From contig OZ220466.1 of NCBI GenBank assembly GCA_965116055.1, positions 620,001 to 684,000 on the forward strand: a DNA stretch of 64,000 nt, read 5' to 3'. This document shows positions 8,309-16,526 of this stretch, in pieces. The notes under the pieces are model-generated. The model was not told where the DNA came from. It did no database searches and worked only from the letters and a program-made list of their open reading frames with translations. Numbering within the stretch: the first letter of the stretch is position 1; each line of letters starts with the position of its first letter. The translations under genes and the position numbers were made by a program. Source of the stretch: Bin55 sp965116055 (GTDB lineage: Bacteria > Pseudomonadota > Gammaproteobacteria > Pseudomonadales > Azotimanducaceae).

Positions 8309-11300
8309 ATGGTTCACTATATATCGACCGCGCGATGCCGCTGGTTTGGCGGCCGTTTACTGGTCGCGCTACTGACCGCATGGTGTGGAAGTCAGGCATG
8401 GGCCGAGGAGGCCTTCGAGGCGGATGCGGTGAGTGTGTCGTTTGACGAAGGTTGGTATTTTCTTGCAACATCTCACCCGGCCGGTATTGGATCCTATGTG
8501 CGCAACCCGACGCGTGGTACGGGTAGTAGTGGTGAAGGGCATCATTGGACTGCGGATGGCGCGGGGACGAATAGCAGCGTCAACGGCGCCGCGGGGAGTC
8601 TGATCAACCGTGAAATCACCGCGGCGCGGACGACGCCGGCCTTGACGGGCGCTTGTTATACGGTGGCAGTGACGGATGCTGGGGGTAAGGCCAGTGACCT
8701 ATTTGCTCTCACGGGGACGAAGAATTGCAAGAGCGTGGCGTCCAAGAGTGCGAATGACGGCACGAATGGCGCGACGGGTGGTCACGTCAAGATGAAAGCC
8801 GAGGCGATATTGGATTATGAGACGTCCTCGAAGTACGTGATCACGGTTCATGCACACAAGGGCGACAAAGTGGTGGATACGTTGATACTGACGTTGAACC
8901 TCAATGATGTAAACGAAGCTCCGGTCGTACAGGCACCGTTTACCTATAAGCAAAGCGGCAACGATCGTAGTGGCGACGATCTGCAACCGGTGGGTGCGTC
9001 CCGGGTGTACCTGAACGCGGGCGAATCGACCTCGATCAGTTTCAACCGGATGTTTCGCGACCCGGACGCGACGCCTGAAGCGTTTGTGCCAATTGGACTA
9101 AATAATTTATTAGCTTGCGACAATGGCACGGCCAATACCCCCGGGGTTGATAGCCAGATTCATTCGAGTGCCGCGCCCTCGAATATGGTAGGACAAGGGG
9201 CGGTCAGAGGACATCTACTCCCTGGTACGCGGGGATATAGTGCAGCAGGGGACGGAAACGTGTACTGTGTACTTCCCAATGTAGCCCGGGGCGACCCCAC
9301 GCCGCATCCGGGTCAACACGTGGTGAAGGTAAGTTACCAGGGGTCGCGCCTCATCCTGACGGCGTATGACCAGACCACGCAAGGCACGTATCTCGCGCAG
9401 GTGTACATGGTTACTGGGGAAACCGAGGCTGGCGCGATTGTCCCTTCAACTCTGGCCTCAACGTTTGCGAAGATCACGGTGATCGTGAAGAAAGGGGTGA
9501 ACAATCCGCCGGCGTTTGCGGGCGGCTCGGTGGGTTTCCGCACGACGGTGAACGAAGGCACGGGTGAGGACGCGTTGGTGGCGTCGGTGGTGCCGGGGAC
9601 GACGGACGCGACGGCGGACGATTGGAATGCGGGGGATCTGGATACTCACGACACCGATGTGCACTACAAGGTGATGGGGACGCCATGTCCGGTGAAGAAG
9701 TATGCGACGTACACGCTGACGGAAGGCGGCAGTTGCTGGAAATATAAGGACAACTCGGGGAACGTGTCGCTGACGGGTGCGCTCGTGGATTACGAGAAGT
9801 TGCCGGCGGGGAAGATGGCGACGGTGCAGTTGCAGGCGAGCGACGGGTATGACACGGTGACGATTCCGATCACGGTGACGGTGAAGGACGTGAACGAACT
9901 GGAGACCGATGCGGCGGCGGTGAAGGCGTTGGGGACGGTACGGTTGACGAACGACGAGAAGTCGGATCCGATCGAGCTGGCGAGTCTGTTCATCGATCCG
10001 GAAGGGGATCCGCTGACGTTCAGCGCGTATTCGAACCTGCGCGAGGATCTGGTGAAGATCGAGGGTCGCGACCTGATTCTGACGGGCAAGGGGGCGACGG
10101 CGACTGCGGAAAAGACGTACACCATCACGGTGACGGCGTCGGACGGCAAGTTGTCGAAGGATGCGACGTTCACGCTGAAGGTACGGGCGAAGAATGCGGC
10201 GCCGAGTTTCGAGCCGGCGGGGGTGCGGTCGTTCGGCATGAGCGTGGCGGAGGATGCGCCGGTGGGGACGTTCCTGGCGACGGCGATCACCTACCTGGAT
10301 GCGGACTCGGCGGACGAGGTGCAGGCGACGGTAGACAGCGAGTTGTTCGAGGCCGTGCGCGTGGGTCGTGTGGATGCGAACGAGAACGGCAAGATCGACG
10401 GTGGCGAGAGTGCGCTCTGCGAGTTGCCATTGAAGATGACGGTGAGCAATCACTGTCGCAAGGTGGCAAGCGAGTTGGGGTTGCGGACGAAGGCGCGGCT
10501 GAATGCGGAACAGCAGGATCGTCATACGTTGACGTTGACGCTGGACGACGGCTGGGACAAGAGTGGCACGGTGCAGGTGCATGTGATCGTGACCGACGTG
10601 AACGACGTGCCGATGGTGAAGCTGGATGCGGCCGGGGAACCGATGACGATTGCGGAGCAGGTGGTGGCGGTGGACGGTTCGCTGATGCTGGCGGTCGGCG
10701 GCTATTTCACGGACGAGGACGATGATCGGTTGAAGGTGGATGCTGCCTCCTCCATGAAGCAGGTGGCCACGGTGATGGTGAGCGGTCTGGATCAGGTGAC
10801 GATCCGGGGTCTGAGCGAAGGGATGGCGACGATCACGTTGACGGCGGACGATGGCGAGGGCGGCACGGTCACATTGACGTTCATGGTGAAGGTGACGGCG
10901 AATCAGCCGCCGGTGGCGGATAAGGATGCATTCATGGCGCGTCTCCCGGCGGCCAGCACGCTGAACGTCGGGGCGACGTTCGACATGGACTTGTCGGGGT
11001 TGTTTACGGATCCGGATGAAGGCGACATGGTCGGGCTGCCGCAGGCGATGACGTCGGACAAAGATGTCCTGCTGGTGGTGGTGACCAACGACGGCGTGAC
11101 GACGTTGACGTTAGTGGGCCGGGCCTCGGGGATGGCGACGCTGACATTGACGGCGATGGATCAGGCGGGCAACAAGACCTCGGTGAGCCAGGCCATCACG
11201 GTGAATGCAGCGCCGGCGGAAGTGCAGCCGTTGGCGGCGCGGACGCTGGATCGCGTGACGCCGCAGGTGGTGGATCTCGACGGGCTGTTCACCGATACGG

Positions 11301-14300
11301 ACGACGGTGCGGAGCACCTGGTCATCACGGCGACGACGGTGGGCGCGGACCGCGCGACGGCCACGGTGGCTGGCACGACGTTGACGCTGGCAGGCGTGGC
11401 GCTGGGCGAGGTGGACATCAAGCTGACGGCGACGGACCCGCACGGGGCGACGGCGACCTCGACACTGACGGCGACGGTGGTCAATGTGGTGCCGACGGTG
11501 GCCATGGATGTGGCGCCGCAAGCGCTTGATCGGATTGACCCGCTGACGGTGGATGTCAGTGACACCTTTGTGGACACGGACGGCGAGCTGGCGACGCTGG
11601 AAGCGACGGTGGCGGATGAGCGTATCGTGGCGGTGGGTGCGATCGACCTGGCGGACGGTCAGCTGACGCTGACGGGGTTGGCGGTGGGTGAAACCGCCGT
11701 GACCGTGCATGCGACGGACCATGACGGCGGTCAGGCGATGACGACCGTGACGGTCGCGGTGGTCAATGTCGACCCGGTGGTGGCGACGGCGGTGGGCTCC
11801 CAAACCCTGACCCGCATCCATGACCTGATGTATGACGCGAGCGCGCTGTTCCGGGATCCGGATACGGACGCGCCATTGGCGCTGACGGTGGCGGTGGCCG
11901 ACCCGATGATTGCGACGGCGGCTGTGGCGGGGCATCAACTCACGATGGAAGGTCTTCATGTGGGGTCGACGACGGTGACGGTCACAGCGACCGATGTGGA
12001 TGGCGGGACGGCGACACACGAGTTTGTCGTGGCGGTCGAGAACGTCACGCCGACCGTCGCGATGGGGCTGACGGATCGGACCTTCGACCGGCGGGCGCCG
12101 TTGGGGCTCGACCTGACGGGAACGTTCATGGACGACGATGGCGCGATTCGGCAGTTGACGGCGAGGGTGGCGGATCCGTCGATTGCGACGGCGAGGGTTG
12201 ACGACACGTTGTTGACGATCGAGGCGCTGGCAGTAGGGACGACGGCCGTCACCCTGACAGCGACGGACGATCATGGGGCGATGGTGTCGGACACGTTCGC
12301 GGCTACGGTGATCAATCTGGCCCCCGTCGTGGCCGAAGCGGTGCCGGATCAAACGACGACGCGGATTGACGATGTGGTCCTGGATGTAGGCAGCACATTT
12401 CGCGACCCGGACAGTGCGGTGCCACTGCATGTGACCGTCAGCGTCGCGGACGGCATGTACGTGGATGCGCAGTTGGAAGGCATGCTGCTGACGCTTCAAG
12501 GTCTGCAGGTTGGTCAGAGCCAGGTGACCCTGACGGCGCGCGATGCGGATGGTGGCATGGCAACGACGACGTTCCGGATGACCATCGAGAACGTGGTACC
12601 GGAAGTGGCCCAGGCGTTGGTTGATCAGGAGATGGATCGGCGTGCGCCGTTGACCCTGGATGTGGCATCTACCTTCCAGGATGAGGACGACGGACCGACG
12701 GCGCTGAGTCTGACGGTCATGACCGCGGACAGCGGCGTGGCCGAGGCGATGCTGCAGGGGAGCCAGTTGACGTTGACGGCGCGGGCTGTCGGTGCGACCG
12801 AGGTGATGTTGACGGCGACGGATGCGAACGGGGCGAGTGTGACGGATACGTTCGAGGTGACGGTCGTGAATGTGGCGCCGGTAGTGGCGGCGGCGGTGAT
12901 GGATCAGACGATCACGCGGGTGGCGGATGTGGCGCTTGACGTGAGCGGCGCATTTCGCGATCCGGATACGGCGGCGCCCTTGACGTTGACGGTGACGACG
13001 GCCGAGGCGACGTTGGTGGCGGCCACGCTTGGTACGGACCATCGGTTGACGCTGCGCGGTCTTGCCGTGGGCGAGACAGTATTGACGTTGACGGCGACGG
13101 ATATGGACGGTGGACATGTCATGGACGAGGTGCAGGTGACGGTGGCGAATGTGGCGCCGGAAGTCGCCAACTCGCTCAGTCCGGTGGTTCTGGAAGTGGG
13201 CGGTGCGGCCGCCACGCCGACGATCGAAGGTTTGTTCAGCGATGATGGCGATCCATTGACCTACACGGTGGCGACGGCGGATACAGGTATTGCGACGGCA
13301 GCGCTGGCGGGAACGCAGGCGCGGGTGAGTCCGATCGCGCGCGGGACGACGACGCTCACGATCACGGCGACGGATTCGCATGGCGGTGAAGCGACGGTGA
13401 GGGGTTCGGTCACGGTCGGCGACGGGGCCTTGAAGGCCGTGGCGGCGCAATCGCTCGCCGGGTTTGGTCGGGCGTTGTTGGCGAGTGCGTCATCCAGCGT
13501 GGGTGCGCGCCTCACGACGGACGCGCGGAGTGCGGATCTGACGCTGGACGCGTGGTTGGATGAGTGGACGCCGCAGGATCCTGCGGCAGCCTCGCGTACG
13601 GTTGCGGCGCAGGGTGCGGCAGCCTGGCAGCTGGTGCATGCGGTCAACACCCCGGAATCAACCGGCGTGCTGGCAGGCGGCGACCCCATGGCTGGCATAG
13701 CGTCAGGTGCAAGCGGTATGGACCAGTTGCAGTCGCAGTTTGGTCAACGCTTTGCGTTGAACCTGGGGTCGAGTGAGGATGCCTCCAGGTGGTCGGTGTG
13801 GGGCGATGTGGACCGGCAGGCTTACGAAGGCAGCGGCTACGATGGCACGGCGACGAGCATGTACCTCGGTGCGGATGTGGCGGTGGCCGAGGATTGGCTG
13901 GTCGGCCTGGCGGTGGCGCGCCAGGGCGGCGATTCCGATTACGCCTGGGGCACGGCGTCACAGGCCATGGACATGCAGTTGACGACAGTGCTGCCGTATG
14001 CGAGTTACCGCCCGAGTGAACGCATGTCGCTGTGGGGCGTGGCGGGCTTCGGTCGCGGTGAACTGGATACGACGGTGGCGGGCACGACGACGCGTGATGT
14101 GAGCGACCTGCGTTCGCAGCTGGCGATGGTTGGCGGTGAGCAGGCCTTGACGCGGGCCGGTCGATTCGACCTGGCGTTGCGCGGGGATGCGTCGTTGGCG
14201 TCGTTGGAGACGGATCAAGGTCAGGGTGCGGCGGATGGTCTGGCGACGGATGTGCATCGTTTCCGTCTTGGTCTGGAAGGGTCGTTCTCGACGGACACGG

Positions 14301-14896
14301 GCGAAGGCGGCATGCTGGAACCGTTCGGGCAGGTGAATGTGCGCACGGACGGTGGCGACGGCGAGACGGGTTCGGGCCTGGAACTGGCCGGCGGTATCCG
14401 CATGACGATGTCGGCGTTCACGCTGGAAGCGCAGGGACGCACGTTGGCGTTGCACGGTGCGGACGACTATCGCGAGTCGGGCTTCAGTCTGCTGGCGACG
14501 TTGAATCCGTCGGCGCAGGCGACGGGCGTGTCGGTGACGATTGCGCCGCGCTGGGGTGCGGATGCGGTAGGCACGGGGATTCTGTGGGAAGATACCCTCC
14601 GCGTCGGCGAGTCCTACGGGGTGCTGACGGGCATGGCCAACGGTGGGGCGCAGGCATCGCTGGAAACCCAGCTGGGCTACGGTCTGCTGGTGGCGCGCGA
14701 ACGCTACTTGTTGACGCCGTTCGTGGATGTGCGCATGAGCGATGGGACCCGGCGCGAGCTGCTGGTCGGCGCGAGCGTGCGGCCGTGGGTACGCCAGGCG
14801 AAGGATCTTGATGTCCGCCTGGCCGCTGGACGCGTGGACGAGCGTCCGGGCGTCAGTCATAGTCAAGTCGGCTTGCACGCGACGATGCGTTTCTAA
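8309..14896 (+). CDS. Giant autotransporter adhesin with cadherin/Ig-like repeats
   Basis: About 2195 residues, predicted to be exported and anchored in the outer membrane with its passenger outside. Order: signal peptide (hydrophobic LLVALLTAW, cleavage after AWA); four cadherin-like domains to about residue 850 with linkers such as NDVNEAP, VKDVNE and VTDVNDVP, each with a cysteine pair; an EF-hand-like loop DANENGKIDGGE at 10373-10408; tandem domains of 91-94 residues (10890-13430); and a C-terminal beta-barrel of about 300-350 residues ending in phenylalanine (LHATMRF), as in type V secretion. The start ATG at 8309 has AAAGGAG upstream. An in-frame TTG at 8222 with GGAGGAG at 8208-8214 is equally well placed and would add 29 residues. 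The gene is much more GC-rich than its neighbours and lies between IS fragments, which suggests transfer. The ligand is unknown. Confidence 0.88.
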   Translation: MVHYISTARCRWFGGRLLVALLTAWCGSQAWAEEAFEADAVSVSFDEGWYFLATSHPAGIGSYVRNPTRGTGSSGEGHHWTADGAGTNSSVNGAAGSLINREITAARTTPALTGACYTVAVTDAGGKASDLFALTGTKNCKSVASKSANDGTNGATGGHVKMKAEAILDYETSSKYVITVHAHKGDKVVDTLILTLNLNDVNEAPVVQAPFTYKQSGNDRSGDDLQPVGASRVYLNAGESTSISFNRMFRDPDATPEAFVPIGLNNLLACDNGTANTPGVDSQIHSSAAPSNMVGQGAVRGHLLPGTRGYSAAGDGNVYCVLPNVARGDPTPHPGQHVVKVSYQGSRLILTAYDQTTQGTYLAQVYMVTGETEAGAIVPSTLASTFAKITVIVKKGVNNPPAFAGGSVGFRTTVNEGTGEDALVASVVPGTTDATADDWNAGDLDTHDTDVHYKVMGTPCPVKKYATYTLTEGGSCWKYKDNSGNVSLTGALVDYEKLPAGKMATVQLQASDGYDTVTIPITVTVKDVNELETDAAAVKALGTVRLTNDEKSDPIELASLFIDPEGDPLTFSAYSNLREDLVKIEGRDLILTGKGATATAEKTYTITVTASDGKLSKDATFTLKVRAKNAAPSFEPAGVRSFGMSVAEDAPVGTFLATAITYLDADSADEVQATVDSELFEAVRVGRVDANENGKIDGGESALCELPLKMTVSNHCRKVASELGLRTKARLNAEQQDRHTLTLTLDDGWDKSGTVQVHVIVTDVNDVPMVKLDAAGEPMTIAEQVVAVDGSLMLAVGGYFTDEDDDRLKVDAASSMKQVATVMVSGLDQVTIRGLSEGMATITLTADDGEGGTVTLTFMVKVTANQPPVADKDAFMARLPAASTLNVGATFDMDLSGLFTDPDEGDMVGLPQAMTSDKDVLLVVVTNDGVTTLTLVGRASGMATLTLTAMDQAGNKTSVSQAITVNAAPAEVQPLAARTLDRVTPQVVDLDGLFTDTDDGAEHLVITATTVGADRATATVAGTTLTLAGVALGEVDIKLTATDPHGATATSTLTATVVNVVPTVAMDVAPQALDRIDPLTVDVSDTFVDTDGELATLEATVADERIVAVGAIDLADGQLTLTGLAVGETAVTVHATDHDGGQAMTTVTVAVVNVDPVVATAVGSQTLTRIHDLMYDASALFRDPDTDAPLALTVAVADPMIATAAVAGHQLTMEGLHVGSTTVTVTATDVDGGTATHEFVVAVENVTPTVAMGLTDRTFDRRAPLGLDLTGTFMDDDGAIRQLTARVADPSIATARVDDTLLTIEALAVGTTAVTLTATDDHGAMVSDTFAATVINLAPVVAEAVPDQTTTRIDDVVLDVGSTFRDPDSAVPLHVTVSVADGMYVDAQLEGMLLTLQGLQVGQSQVTLTARDADGGMATTTFRMTIENVVPEVAQALVDQEMDRRAPLTLDVASTFQDEDDGPTALSLTVMTADSGVAEAMLQGSQLTLTARAVGATEVMLTATDANGASVTDTFEVTVVNVAPVVAAAVMDQTITRVADVALDVSGAFRDPDTAAPLTLTVTTAEATLVAATLGTDHRLTLRGLAVGETVLTLTATDMDGGHVMDEVQVTVANVAPEVANSLSPVVLEVGGAAATPTIEGLFSDDGDPLTYTVATADTGIATAALAGTQARVSPIARGTTTLTITATDSHGGEATVRGSVTVGDGALKAVAAQSLAGFGRALLASASSSVGARLTTDARSADLTLDAWLDEWTPQDPAAASRTVAAQGAAAWQLVHAVNTPESTGVLAGGDPMAGIASGASGMDQLQSQFGQRFALNLGSSEDASRWSVWGDVDRQAYEGSGYDGTATSMYLGADVAVAEDWLVGLAVARQGGDSDYAWGTASQAMDMQLTTVLPYASYRPSERMSLWGVAGFGRGELDTTVAGTTTRDVSDLRSQLAMVGGEQALTRAGRFDLALRGDASLASLETDQGQGAADGLATDVHRFRLGLEGSFSTDTGEGGMLEPFGQVNVRTDGGDGETGSGLELAGGIRMTMSAFTLEAQGRTLALHGADDYRESGFSLLATLNPSAQATGVSVTIAPRWGADAVGTGILWEDTLRVGESYGVLTGMANGGAQASLETQLGYGLLVARERYLLTPFVDVRMSDGTRRELLVGASVRPWVRQAKDLDVRLAAGRVDERPGVSHSQVGLHATMRF
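10890..13430 (+). repeat. Tandem Ig-like domain repeats, alternating A/B types
   Basis: Units joined by an N-(V/A/L)-x-P linker begin at 11204, 11483, 11765, 12041, 12314, 12590, 12869 and 13148, a spacing of 93, 94, 92, 91, 92, 93 and 93 codons. From 11483 two types alternate. Type A has DR(I/R)xPL and FxDxDG (units at 11483, 12041, 12590). Type B has TR(I/V)xD and FRDPDxxxPL (units at 11765, 12314, 12869). Both end with LTxxGLxVGxTxVTxTATDxxGG. The units are diverged at DNA level, so the array is old rather than freshly amplified. An earlier, longer unit starts at about 10890. Confidence 0.85.
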
Positions 14897-14950
14897 GCTG
14901 ACAGACCCCGCGTGATGATGGTGCTGCCATCGTTGCGCGCTCTTCTCCAG

Positions 14951-14982
14951 CCCCGGTACGCGCGAGCGTGCCGGGGTTTTTT
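14951..14982 (+). terminator. Rho-independent terminator of the adhesin gene
   Basis: An 11-bp stem CCCCGGTACGC / GCGTGCCGGGG (14951-14961 with 14966-14976, one G-U pair), a GCGA loop, and six T. It lies 55 bp after the adhesin stop codon and is a textbook intrinsic terminator, so the adhesin is probably a one-gene transcription unit. Confidence 0.92.
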
Positions 14983-15070
14983 ATGCCGTGACGCCAAGGA
15001 CTTGGCTTGATACGCTTGTGCTTAGTGAATCCTGGTTAGAGGTGCAAATTTCGTCCTATCCTACGATTTG

Positions 15071-15215
15071 TTAAAACCATCGTAATCCATCAATGATGAA
15101 TGCGAAGATGATGGATCCGAGATATATCACGTCGAGCTTCCTCGCATCGCAAGAGGATATGATGGTATGTCTTTAACCATGAAACAACCATTCAATGTCG
15201 TTGCGCTGCTGTATC
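15071..15215 (-). pseudogene. Second degraded copy of the IS5-type transposase C-terminus
   Basis: Read on the minus strand: QQRNDIEWLFHG, an in-frame stop, then RKLDVIYLGSIIFAFIIDGL and the stop at 15071-15073. It matches the remnant at 7407-7553 in both sequence and orientation, so these two are diverged direct repeats that bracket the adhesin gene and its terminator. Confidence 0.6.
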
Positions 15216-15416
15216 TCTCATTGAATCAATACGATCAAGGTTTGACCTGGGCTGTCACAGCGGCGATAAAGGCATTAAGGCGCCTCTCAAAACCTCCTCT
15301 TTTCATGGTTGTGTCATGTAACTCGGCAAGATAGCCAAAAAGTGACTTTCGCCTGGCCAATGCACCTTGTTAGCGTATGTTTACAACCTGGTGCCTGTCT
15401 ATGAGCCTCCACGATC

Positions 15417-16055
15417 ATGACCGAATCAAGACTCTTTAGTGAATGGGAAGTCTACGAAGAACTTGATCAACTCGGCGACCCATTGGAGCAGTTGAAACAA
15501 TTGGTTGATTTTGAAAGGTTTCGGCCGATCCTGGAGGAGTGTTGGTGTCATGAAGGCGCCGGCCAAATGGCGCCAAAAGGATCGGCATGCGCGGTGGACG
15601 AAGAAACATGGGAAGGTAGCCTACGGCTACAAGAACCATGTGAATGTCGACATCGAACACAAGATCATTCGGGGTATGTCGCCACGCCAGCCAATGACCA
15701 CGATGTCACGGTGGTGGATGCGTTAATTGATGGCCGCCAACGCGAGGGTCCTTTTTATGGGGATGCGGCGTATCGGTCGCAAGAAGTGGAGGCGATGCTG
15801 CGGGCGCAGGGTCTTACTTCACGGATCATGTTCAAGCGCGGTAAGCATCGGTCCCTCACGGCCTATCAACGTCGTGAGAACCGGCGGCGTGCCAAGGTGC
15901 GTGTTGAACATGTGCTTGCCAGTTGCCAGAACGAACTTGGCGGTAAATTCATCCGCACCATCGGGTTGGATCGGGCCTCGGTGCAAATTGGCTTGCAAAA
16001 CTTGCTCTACAACATGCACCGTCTGGTGTTTTTAGCGCGCGAGGCGATGGTCTGA
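15417..16055 (+). pseudogene. IS5-family transposase, internally deleted and frameshifted
   Basis: The open frame of 212 codons is a patchwork. Residues 1-45 are the true N-terminus (MTESRLFSEWEVYEELDQL). Then about 100 residues of the family are missing. The segment 15545-15670 is read in the wrong frame; the correct reading, RWTKKHGKVAYGYKNHVNVD, is in another frame. From DHDVTVVDALIDG onward the frame is right again and contains GDAAYRSQEVE, RRENRRRAKVRVEHV and IGLQNLLYNMHRL, typical of the IS5 catalytic C-terminal half. With the middle gone it should be inactive. Confidence 0.8.
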
Positions 16056-16059
16056 ATAA

Positions 16060-16090
16060 CGAAGTGTAGGCGCATTGCGCCTACACTTCG
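16060..16090. other. Perfect 15-bp inverted repeat inside the IS element
   Basis: CGAAGTGTAGGCGCA, one base, then its exact reverse complement, beginning 4 bp after the transposase stop. It is followed by GGGAAAAAC rather than a T run, so it is not a standard terminator on the plus strand. It may shield the element from outside transcription or be a structural feature of the element. Confidence 0.6.
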
Positions 16091-16513
16091 GGAAAAACAC
16101 TCAAAAAGCCCTAAATTGGGTCAATATGCCCCTATCCTGGGCGTTTTTCCCACTTCAAACACCCAAAATTCAATATGCATTCATCATCATCGCACAATAT
16201 GACCGACGAGACGAAAAAAACTGAGGTTTTGAGAGGTGCCCTAATGCTAGAAGCAATACCATATATCGGTTGCTAACTTCAAGCCCCAATTTGAACGTAT
16301 GCTCGAACTATTTAAGAAGAAGTAAGAAAATCAAAATAAGCGCAACCGATTAAGGTTTTATTTGCATTGAAAAGCTAGGGATTTCATCTATAGGATCCTT
16401 AGAAAGAATGAGATTTTTAAGTACGTGTTCTGTTCATACAAGTTACTTTTAGTGAGGGCTGAAAAGCCATAAACGACGTGATCAATCAAACGTATATATC
16501 TTGATTTTCGCCC

Positions 16514-16519
16514 TATAAT
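16514..16519 (+). promoter_or_regulatory. Candidate -10 box of nnr, very close to the start codon
   Basis: A perfect TATAAT lies only 7 bases before the GTG start of nnr (16527). If used, transcription would begin at or within a base or two of the start codon, giving a leaderless mRNA. No good -35 is seen 17 bp upstream. Confidence 0.4.
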
Positions 16520-16526
16520 CCGTGAC

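Larger units (their letters stand above)
15272..16247 (+). mobile_element. IS5-family element with internal deletion, right flank of the adhesin island
   Basis: A 976 bp element with 25 bp terminal inverted repeats: GCATTAAGGCGCC then TCTCAAAACCTC at 15272-15296, and its inverse GAGGTTTTGAGAGG then TGCCCTAATGC at 16223-16247. The two ends differ at two positions. It carries the transposase pseudogene at 15417-16055 and a perfect hairpin at 16060-16090. No clear target duplication could be fixed, because TTAA/CTAA at the ends may belong to the repeats. Its first 290 bp recur inverted at 6991-7280. Confidence 0.8.

Noticed and set aside
9458..10582. A 374-codon minus-strand frame inside the adhesin gene
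   Set aside because: The same cause: low-complexity Arg/His/Leu shadow opposite a gene with a signal peptide, domains and a terminator.
11111..13450. A 779-codon open frame on the minus strand inside the adhesin gene
   Set aside because: It is an Arg/His-rich shadow of a very GC-rich repetitive gene with few stop-codon chances on the other strand; it has no start signal or protein-like pattern.
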